Assembly: GCA_030295235.1 (NCBI GenBank)
Contig: AP026180.1
Location: 1 to 64,000 of the forward strand
Origin: Fistulifera solaris
Taxonomy: Eukaryota; Bacillariophyta; Bacillariophyceae; Naviculales; Stauroneidaceae
DNA: 64,000 nt
Direction: 5' to 3'
Shown here: in pieces, positions 55,214-64,000 of the stretch
How positions within the stretch are numbered: the stretch's first letter is position 1
Layout: every line of letters starts with the position of its first letter
Notes under the pieces: model-generated
Database searches by the model: none
The model's input: only the letters and a program-made list of their open reading frames with translations
Told to the model about the DNA's origin: nothing
Made by a program: the position numbers and the translations under genes

Positions 55214-57256
55214 ATGGCGCGATTCTCTGCAGCGCTCGCCGCCTTGCTGGCGATTCCTTCGTCCGCCTTTGTTCCTTCAATGAAACCGGCGACGCGCAGC
55301 TTCGCTCTTTCTTCCACGACGGAAAACCGCAATGTCAAACAAACTGAAAACACCTCGCGCGAAGAAATCATGACATTCTCGTACGACATGTCGTTGGAAC
55401 CAAAATACGAGAAGCCGACGTATCCCGGCACTGGTAACGGCCTGTCGGGTGATGCCGGAGAGTACGATGTTGTCGTGATTGGATCCGGAATGGGTGGATT
55501 GGCGTGCGGTGCCCTTTCGGCCAAGTACGGTGATAAAGTGCTCGTCCTCGAATCGCACATCAAATGCGGTGGATCCGCTCACACGTTCTCGCGTATGCAC
55601 AAGGGTGAGAAGTATTCGTTCGAGGTCGGTCCGTCCATCTTTGAAGGATTGGATCGTCCCAGTTTGAATCCTTTGCGCATGATTTTTGATTTGTTGGAAG
55701 AAGAAATGCCCGTCAAAACCTACACTGGACTTGGATACTGGACTCCGACTGGATACTGGCGATTCCCGATCGGCAGTAAGAGTGCATTTGAGCAATTGTT
55801 GCTAGAGCAAGCCGAAGATGGTCCCAAGGCCGTAGAGGTAAGTCAGCGACCTATTCTCGCTTCTTCGTTTCAAATGCATAAGCTCTGACTTTTTGAAAAG
55901 GAATGGAATCAATTGAGAGCACGATTGAAGACTCTAGGTGGATCCACAACTGCGGTTTCCCTATTGAACTTGCGTCAAGATGCTGGTTTCTTGGCAACTA
56001 CTGCAGGTAGTCTTCCTTTCGTGGCGACTCATCCGGATGTTTTTTTGGACCTCCCTTTGACGTTCGACTCGCTTCATAAGACTGTGGATCAAATCGTCAC
56101 CGTGCCTTTCCTCCGTAACTTCATCGATACTATGTGCATCTTTTGTGGATTCCCTGCCAAGGGGGGCCATGACAGCTCACATGCTGTACATTTTGGAGCG
56201 TTTCTTTGAAGAGTCGGCATGTTACTCGGTCCCCATTGGTGGAACATGCGAAATGGGCAACACACTTCAACGTGGGCTCGAAAAGTTTGGTGGCAAACTA
56301 CAGCTCAATGCCCACGTGGACGAAATTATTGTAGAAAACGGACGTGCAACGGGTGTTCGCCTGAAGAACGGCAATGTCGTCAAGGCCAAAAAGCTGTTGT
56401 CAGCAACGCAACTCCATTCGATACTGTCAAGATGTTGGGAACCAAACAGGAATTGCCCGAGGGTGTTGCCAAGTGGAAGGAGCAACTCGGAAAGCTGCCA
56501 CGTCACGGTGCCATTATGCATCTTTTCATCGCCATTGACGCCAAGGACTTGGATTTGTCACACATTGATGACCCTGCTCACCTTGTTGTTCAGGACTGGG
56601 GTCGCTCGCTTCAAGATTCCCAGAACCTTTGCAGTTTCTTCATCCCTAGTATCCTCGACAAATCTCTTTGTCCGGAAGGCAAACACGTCATTCATGTATA
56701 TTCTTCGGGTGGAGAACCTTACGAGCCGTGGGAGAAGTTGACTCCAGGATCAGCAGAGTATGAAGCTTACAAGGAAGAACGTGCGAACGTTTTGTGGCAG
56801 GCCGTCGAGCGTTGCATCCCTGATATCCGCGAGAGAGTTGAATTTTCCATCATTGGCTCACCGTTGGCTCACGAAGCTTTCTTACGACGTGACCGTGGAA
56901 CGTACGGAATGGCGTGGGCTGCTGGTACTTCCGCCCCGTATGCTGGTCTGCTAAGAAATATATTACCCTTCCCATTTCCCGACTTGAAAACACCAGTCGA
57001 CGGGTTGCTGCGATGTGGTGATTCGTGCTTCCCCGGTATCGGTACTCCCAGTGCTGCTGCTTCGGGTGCCATCGCAGCGAACACTATGAATCCTGTCGGT
57101 AAGCACATTGAAATGCTCAAAGAGGCTAGTACGCGCGACCCTACCTATAAGTTTCTTGACCCTGGTCCGCTCGCAAACTTCTACCGATACGGTTTCTTTT
57201 TAGATGCCATCACTCCGAGCCCTGAGCTAAAAGTAGAGCAAGTCACAACACCGTAA
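55214..57256 (+). CDS. CRTISO: Carotenoid isomerase-like FAD oxidoreductase (CRTISO family), plastid
   Basis: Exons 55214-55837 and 55901-57256 (63-bp intron, acceptor GAAAAG) encode 659 aa after one extra G (about 56163) and one missing A (about 56393) are allowed for. The presequence MARFSAALAALLAIPSSAFVPS carries the SAFVP plastid motif. The FAD-binding Rossmann motif is YDVVVIGSGMGGLACGALSA with VLVLESHIKCGGSAHTF. SVPIGGTCEMGNTLQRGLEKFGG and AVVSNATPFDTVKML are typical of CRTISO/phytoene desaturase-type enzymes. The C-terminal FAD motif is GLLRCGDSCFPGIGTPSAAASG. CRTISO converts poly-cis to all-trans carotenes on the way to fucoxanthin and other xanthophylls. Some paralogs in algae have other substrates, so exact specificity is inferred. 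Confidence 0.87.
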
Positions 57257-57492
57257 AAAGTGACCGCCTAATCCACATATGCCGACAATAGTCTATAGTA
57301 TTTTCTGAAATAACATCTTTATTTTAAATTGTACAAGGGAGGCGGATAGCACATGCTTCGAAAACACCCCGTAAAAGTGTACGAGGAGGACAATGTTTTC
57401 AGCATAAGAGCACGCTGCGAGAGGCGAGTTTGTAAAATGGGAGACGTGTGAGTAGTATTGTAATGTGTGACAGCTCTGTGCGAGCTGCTTCT

Positions 57493-58757
57493 CTAGGAGA
57501 GGCTGTCTTCGGGGCGGCAACCGTAGGTGACACAAACCGGAGAGACTGTTTCGTCTCGCTTATCGGACGAAGACGATGTGGGGCGAGAATAGCCGCCTTT
57601 GACGTATAGCAGACGAAGCCGCTCGCGACACTGCGAGACTTTGTCCCCCGAAGGTCGGGCTGCAAATTTGCGTTCCAGATCTTGCGTGAAAACTTCAATA
57701 GCTTGAGCTGCACCCGGGGTGTCTTCCATCGCATTCAAGAGGGCTGCAATGGCGACGTCGGAAGGGCGATGGGCGACAAAATAGTAGTCGATCACTCCAA
57801 GTTCTGTCAAGAAGCGCGCAAGTTCTAAGACATCTTGGCGAACGTCATTGGCAATTGAGCTTTGCGGCAACAAGAAAATCATGTGCTTTGCAAAACAGCA
57901 AGCACTGGGTGGATGAACATGCCACGAAAGAGATCTGCGAAGTATTTATTAAAAAAGAAAGAAAGAGATTGAGTTAGACAATGGTATGTGCTCGCAAGAA
58001 ACGTAGAAACTAGGTCAAAAGAAGCCGCTGAAAACTCTAGCTGGAAATTCCACCAAAATTGAGGGAAAAAATACTTAGGAAGTCGGACATTCCAAAGACA
58101 CGAGTCACCAATTCGAAAGCCGCACATGTGACGTCGACGTCTCGATTGATTGTTTGATAGTAAAGAAAATGTGTACTTAAAGAGTATGTGTGGCGCAAAG
58201 ACGTTGGGGCTTCGTTTCCGAGGCGACTGTTCTTGAAATCGTCTTCTGGTATGGTGAAGTTTGAGGGTGCGCAATGCGAGCATGTATACTGACCTTAAAA
58301 TGGAAGCTTCCATTGCAATCATTTGATCGACGCTAAAGTATCCGCGGCTTAATTCAATCATTGAAGCCATACTGATCTTTCCGGGCTCGTAGAGTTTGAT
58401 TGCGAGGAACAAACTGGTCATAGCAGCCAGCTGAAAGAGCTTCTTGTTGACCGTTCGAGTCGCCAAATATCTATCCAAATAATGAATAGCAACACCGACG
58501 ACTTCTCTAGAATAGTCGAAGTGATCAATCACTTGGTAAGCCCACTCGCATATTTTCTCTCTCCAAATTTCGTTGATGCTGGATGTCGAGGAGGAGGATT
58601 TAGAAGAAGAATGACTTCCAGACGATGACAAGAAAAAAGGATTCGCAGAAATGGTGGAGAGCTGCTGCTGGAAGTGAGGTGCCAAATAATCTTCTGTTTT
58701 GTAGAAACAAGCCTCTTGATGGAGCATCACATCCATTCGCTCTTGCAAGTCCACCAT
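57493..58757 (-). CDS. Cyclin (D-type/diatom-specific cyclin-like)
   Basis: Exons 58757-58294 and 57934-57493 encode 301 aa in frame. The intron is 359 bp (donor GTCAGT, acceptor TCTTTCGCAG-like), among the longest here. The cyclin box reads INEIWREKICEWAYQVIDHFDYSREVVGVAIHYLDRYLA, then KKLFQLAAMTSLFLAIKLYEP with the CDK-contact Lys and Glu, MIELSRGYFSVDQMIAMEASIL, and RSLSWHVHPPSA across the splice junction. A weaker second fold follows, then a Ser-rich tail. A Ser-rich stretch (SSSGSHSSSKSSSSTSS) precedes the box. Diatoms have an expanded set of such cyclins linking nutrient and light cues to the cell cycle; which one this is cannot be told. Confidence 0.87.
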
Positions 58758-59398
58758 CGTCTCGGAGAACTTGGATCGAACGCTTTTGTAGAAATTTATT
58801 ATGAAATCCAGGACGGAAAATAAAATGGGGGGTGTCGAAAGTCAAAGCCAAGATCCAAAGTCCAAGGCGTCTGCTGGCACGTGGTAGCGAATGCAAAACA
58901 TACGAGGCAAACAGAGGAATCCGTACATAGAAAACGTACCGTCACTCTTCACTCTAAACCGTAAAGTACAAGTGCGGCTTAGTACACAACCTACATCTGC
59001 GACACATAATTTGACTTTGGTATACTTGAAAGTGTAGTTGAATCAGCCCACCAGTGAAAACAGGTCGAGAGCAGACGGCGGAAGATTTCATTGTTTTCCG
59101 TATCTTCTTTGTCGCCGAGCGGAATTAAAAACTAGAGACACAGTACCTGGGATAATTATAACTAAAAAATAGACTTTGCTGACTAGCTAGAGCGGCAAAA
59201 AGGTATTGATCGTAAATTGAAAAGGCAGCTTCAGGCGTACACTTTACAAGAACCCTCAAGTCCGCTATCAAGCTTTTTTTCGTACAGAGAGGAGCTAAGT
59301 GTCAAAGCACCTCAAGCTATCCAACAGGTTTCTGTTACAAATATCAATGACGCAAATGGCCGTCGATCTATACACGCGCTATATATCCAGTCGCTGCG
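58758..59398. other. Spacer between cyclin and AP-3 delta
   Basis: It is about 640 bp and includes the cyclin promoter. No gene and no strong motif seen. Confidence 0.4.
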
Positions 59399-62300
59399 CT
59401 ACAGTGCTAGGCGTTTCAAATCGGCCGCTAAAGATTCTCCCAATCCACCACTCGTAGCCTTGATATCCAGTCTCACGCTGGACTCTTTGATCTTCACTAG
59501 GACTCTTACCCGAGCTCCAGAACTAGAGCGACAGGCTAGTGTGCATGTCGAAGGATCATTGCCGTCAACAACAATTGCTCGAAGAGCGTCTACTAACGCC
59601 GCTCGTATTAAAGAAGGAGGAAGCGCGCCTGTATGAGGGATTTTGCACGTATTTGTTGTCCATCCCGAAGAACCAAGCTCTGCCGCGACATTTTCAAGAG
59701 TAATCCCCGGTTCAGGTCCACAATGAAGGAAAGATGGAAGCACGATTTTTACCGAAGCCTTTTCATTCTGCGTTTGTAAGTGACCCTTGATTTCCTGAGA
59801 CCCGTCACATGGTGGGGGAGGAAAAGGCCCAAATTTGAGTTCGCTATGGCTTCCCTGCACGACATGACCTAAGGTAGAAGGTTGTTGACCTTTCATGACC
59901 ACGACGACGTCATTTAGTGGGGCCAGGGATTTGTTCTCGAGCATCATAATCACCAGTAAACCGTCCGGAGATTGCTCAACCCGATATTTCACTATAACAG
60001 CAGACCAGTCAATGCTTGAGCTAGCCGGTGGTTTCAAAGTCGCCCGCATCCAGGTGCGAGTTTCGTTTGTTTGCCAATCGTCAGAGGTGGAGGACACCAT
60101 AGACAGAACTGCATTGCCTGATTGTGGTGGTAAAACGTGCATAGAATTGGAAGAAATCCCTAGGAGATCGTCAAACGCCGTGTTTATTGGATGAGAAGCT
60201 GAAGTCAAAATGCTTGACGGCTGAGCACTGGCATGAACCTCGTTGCGAGGGTCAAAACCGATGCCGAGGTCCAAAAGATCACCAACCGCATTCTTCATCT
60301 CTGGGCTTGACGTTTTCTCCTTCTTGGTCTTCTTATCTTTTTTCTTCTTTTCTTTCTTATTCTTCGCTGATGTGGTTTGGTCGGGAACATGTTGACGATC
60401 CGCTACGACGTGATGCTTCCTTTCTGGCATGACTTCGTCATCTCGAAGAGGAGTCGTCAAATCAATTTGAGCAAGACTAGCAAACTCTTTCCCGGGTCCG
60501 TGTTTGCGGTTCGTCGCAAACGTTTCATCGTTTTCTTCATCGTCGCTGGTATAAATTTCAACGGAGGTTTTGGACGGACCAATCGTTGATGAAGCCGGTG
60601 CGTCGAAATAAGCGAGCGGATCTAGCTGTGTTTCTTTTCTCTCCTTCTTTGCTTTCTTTTTCCTTGCTTTCTTATCTTTCGCGGAATCATCGTCGCTATC
60701 ACCAAGCTGGATGGCTCCAAATGCATTAGCCTGATGAAACTGCTCTCCGCCTGTCGATGGTGCCGAATCGAGGTAAAATGGGTCGCTTTGACGTGGTCTC
60801 GACAAGGCTGCACTAGGAATGTTGTTCATGACTCTCTGAAAACTTGACAACCCGTCGCCAACGTTTCCAGGGCTCGGTACAGTGACCGGTTCAAGACTTG
60901 CTGGAGCAGACCACCCAGAGTCAGAAATTAAAGGCGTTTGTTGGGTAAAACAAACTGATTCCGGCGAAAGTCTTGTCTGAGCTCGGTATTCTACTTCTGC
61001 ATTTATCATTTTTTCGAAAACAGATAGATCGATCATCTCGGGAAGCCCCAATGATTCGTGCTTCTTTCTCTGTACTTTCGAGCCAATCGGTTTCATCGGT
61101 GCTGCTTTTAGTATGTAAGACAAATAGGACGAAGAATCTCGTATCGAAGTCCCGAGCGAATCATTTTTAGAACCCTTCGCCAGACTAGTACCTGGTGCGG
61201 ATTTACTCATGCCCAATAGATCGTCGTCATCGGAGTCGTCGTTGACCTCTGTTAAAGCGGGTGCACCTGATGAAATCCTGGATTTTATTCCAAGCCCCTT
61301 TAAAGTTTCAAGCGCAGTAAATGCACGCTCCATAACTTCCACATCGGTGCTTTGAATAAAAACCGACAATCCTTCTTCGAGAGATCGAACACAAGCTTCA
61401 AGTTCGTTATTTTGGATTGTTTTGTCAGCTAAAGCAGCCGCGAAAACTTTCATCGAAGCCTGAATGAACACCTTCTGTGTACCTTGGACGTATTTTTGTA
61501 GCTGAAGTGGACTGGAAAACACTTGAATTATGGAATGGTATGAACCGGCACTTTCGTCGTTGAAGAAAACGGCCAGGTCTTCTTGCAGTAAAACTTCAGC
61601 AATGCAATCGGAATATTCTCCAACAATCCATGCAAGAGCGGGTAATATATCAGGTATAATGCGTTTACCCCGTCCGTTGTCTCCATGCGGATTATCGGAT
61701 ACATTGCCATCACCTTCCATCAGAATCTCGATAGATCTTTTAACAGCAAATGGGCGAACGGGTAGTACTCGGAGTGCAACATCCATGATTTGGGCGCGAA
61801 GAAGATCACCGTGTTTTTCTAATCCCCGCATGTGACCAATCTTGAAAAGGACATCCAAATACCACTCGAAATCGGCTAGCAACGCGTACTTGTCGCTTGA
61901 GCACATTTCAACGATTTTTTCGACCAAATCTTGCTTGTACGAGCCGCTTGCCAATTTCACGTGTTTTAATAGCTGAGCAACCAGCTCAATAAGGTTTTTC
62001 CGAGAAGCCATACCCTTTAGTAGTTCAAGGGCTCGAGATCGAATTGTAACGTCTTGATCCGACAAACAAGCCAGAATCAAGGGGCGGTAGTCGGGCGCAC
62101 TTAATACCTTTGGGTGCGACTGCATCAACGAAGCAAATCCGACCAATCCAAGATATTTCAAGTTTTGATCTTGCTGTTCGACAAAATCTCTCAGTGTTTG
62201 CGCGCATAACACAACAATCTCCGACACGATGGCCGGCATGGTTCCATCACTCTTACGACTGTAGGGGAGGCACAAAGTTACGGTGTGAACCGCCTCAAAA

Positions 62301-63177
62301 AGTAACGATTTTGCCTGTGTGGTTCTCACTATTTTTGCAAGTGGTTCTAGCAATTTACGAGCAAGACGAGGCTCCTCTGGTACCAGACTCCCCAGCAGTT
62401 TCACGACCTTGATAAGCATCCAGTTATTGCTCGAATTGGTCAAGAGATCGAAGAACGCTGGAGCAAGATGTAAATAATTTCTCGGGTTTTTGTCGCTTAA
62501 CTCCGTAATGACATTTACAGCGCAGGAGACGACCGAGGGGTCGGAATCTTGCAAGCTCTTTTGAATATGTTCAAACGTTAAACGTAAACCCTGGGGATAC
62601 TTTACGAACACTTTGAACAAACAAAGAATAGCCTTCTTGCGCAGATATGGCTGAGAGTGTTTCGTGAGGTGAGTTATCTCCGGCAACAGATCCTTCGCTA
62701 GTTCTTCCGTGACAATATTGGAAATGCAATTCACAGCGAGCCCCGCCTCATACACCCCATGCATGCCGACGCCAACCGCTCCTCGCAACTCTTTCTTAAG
62801 CAGATTGGTTGTAAGTAATATAACGTCAGTGTCTTGAGTGAACCCTTGGCTCTAAACAGAACAATAATAGTGAGTTTGGAAGCGACCATCAATCCGACAT
62901 GAATTTAAAGTGTACGTACAGCGGCTAGATAGCCAATCCGTTTGTGAGCAAATCGAGGAGAGCTCATAACTTCGATGGACGGAAAAGACGCCCAGTTCAT
63001 GCTATACCCCATCATTTGCAGAAATGTCAATTTTTGTAAGGCATTCGCTTTGACATGCATATCACTGGAATTGATTTCTGATTTGATCTCAGCGATGCAC
63101 TGACTGATGTAAAGCGCGGTATCGCGTTTGGAGGCGCGTATACCCTTAACAACATCCGTCAACGTCTTTTCGAACAT
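59399..63177 (-). CDS. AP3D1: AP-3 adaptor complex subunit delta
   Basis: Exons 63177-62920 and 62851-59399 (68-bp GT-AG intron) give 1,236 aa with no frame break. The N-terminal trunk is an adaptin HEAT solenoid: FEKTLTDVVKGIRASKRDTALYI, KANALQKLTFLQMMGYSMNWASF, SSPRFAHKRIGYLAA, NCISNIVTEELAKDLLPEI, RKKAILCLFKVFVKYPQGL and LACLSDQDVTIRSRALELLKGM. A hinge rich in charged residues follows (KDKKARKKKAKKERKETQ and KNKKEKKKKDKKTKKEKT), typical of delta, then an ear-like C-terminal domain (VIVKYRVEQSPDGLLVIMML, LKFGPFPPPP). AP-3 sorts membrane proteins from endosomes or Golgi to the vacuole/lysosome, which fits the sorting receptors in the same window. Confidence 0.95.
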
Positions 63178-64000
63178 ACTAATATTTAAGGGAATAGCGT
63201 GTTTACATTCAGATAGGATTTCCGATCAATAGAGCTGCAGAGAGCCGCAACATTTGCGAAATCAAGTCGCAATAACCGCGAGGTGCAAAAATCCGTGCAG
63301 CTGACAACAAAAGGCAATAAGCATGGGCAAAGATTTCTCGTTTTACTTAATCAAGACTGGGTACCGCTTGAGTACCGGTGGGTAAGGCTTGGTTGCTTTC
63401 TCCGCTCGCGCGCCTCGAGTGAGTCGTCAAATAATGATGAAATATTGAGCCATCTTGTTTCAAGTAACCCGGTAGTCTGAAACTTAGATCTTTCATTTAA
63501 TAAATCAATGTATTAACTATTTGGGACTGCAATGCAGTCGAGCCCCCTGGTCGGCCATGCTATACGAAATCCGGGTACAGGTAAAGCCGATTTTCACCAC
63601 TTCCAATTTCCGTAAAGTCAGTTACCTTGGTTTTACATCGTAAATACCAACAGCAGTATACAAATCATATCCCTCTTAACGGTCTAAAAGTGTTCCCTGG
63701 CTAATTTCTTTGATAGACGCAGAAGAACTGTCCACTTCGAACTTTGCTGGTGCTAAGCGTTTGCAGTTTGATAAAAGGCCGTAATGGCGTGCATGCTGGT
63801 ACTACCTAGCGTCATCAGCTCGGCATTAGTGTTCGAACAAAGACCAACCGACTCAACGTGGCCGGGCCAGTTAGGCTGTTCGCTTGGCTGGCGCTTCCAA
63901 AAGGAAACGGACACGAACGCGATCATTGAATCCTAGACTCATTTGCACTGCATCACATTTCAAGCTTATAGCGGAGCCAGTAAGCCGTGTCTGCTAACTG
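63178..64000. other. Right-edge spacer, no gene seen
   Basis: These 823 bp contain the promoter of AP-3 delta, a GGGACTGCAATGCAGTCGAG palindrome at 63522-63541 and GGTACCGCTTGAGTACC near 63359. No supportable coding region. Confidence 0.45.

Overview
The window looks like nuclear DNA of a photosynthetic stramenopile, most likely a pennate diatom. Introns are short (mostly 60-90 bp, GTAAGT/GTACGT donors). Several predicted proteins begin with a signal-peptide-like stretch ending in the diatom plastid motif (A/S-F-x-P), for example SSFAP, SAFVP, LAFVTP and ASAFQ. A diatom-type cyclin, mitochondrial-type phosphoglycerate mutase, carotenoid isomerase, AP-3 delta and MSI1/RBBP4 are all present. 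Genes lie on both strands without operons. I see no CRISPR array, prophage, autonomous transposon or tRNA gene.

Layout. 1-10.4 kb: a PhyH-type oxygenase (cut at the left edge), a DTW-domain tRNA modifier, a HAD phosphatase, an SGNH-like protein, tRNA-guanine transglycosylase, a mitochondrial-carrier-like protein and a membrane GNAT. 10.5 kb: one 5S rRNA gene. 11.5-15.4 kb: two convergent paralogous vacuolar sorting receptors. 16.4-19.7 kb: NDUFA9 and two tandem DUF1517-like proteins. 20.3-26.8 kb: a giant coiled-coil gene. 26.8-42.1 kb: a possible RAD51 paralog, a proline-rich PDZ protein, a DEAD-box helicase, RBBP4/MSI1, panB, eIF5A, DPH3, an FkbM methyltransferase and N-acetylglutamate kinase. 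42.4-51.4 kb: EBP2, ARF GTPase, phosphoglycerate mutase and an ArfGAP-like/DENN/IQ protein. 53-63.2 kb: an unknown plastid protein, CRTISO, a cyclin and AP-3 delta. The spacers carry a dispersed family of short palindrome-containing repeats.

Themes. Membrane traffic is well represented: vacuolar sorting receptors, ARF, an ArfGAP-like/DENN protein, AP-3 delta and an NPF/DPF/DPW-motif protein. So is modification of the translation machinery: DTW aminocarboxypropyl transferase, queuine exchange, eIF5A with its hypusine site, and DPH3 for diphthamide. The plastid-targeted candidates are TGT, the two DUF1517 proteins, the helicase, N-acetylglutamate kinase, CRTISO and the unknown 555-aa protein.

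Quality caveat. Many reading frames are broken by single-base indels. Most are one missing base in a short homopolymer; a minority need one extra base removed. Adjusting each break gives full-length conserved proteins, so I treat these as probable sequencing errors rather than pseudogenes. Breaks concentrate at 1-15 kb and 20-26 kb, while 34-41 kb and 52-64 kb are mostly clean.
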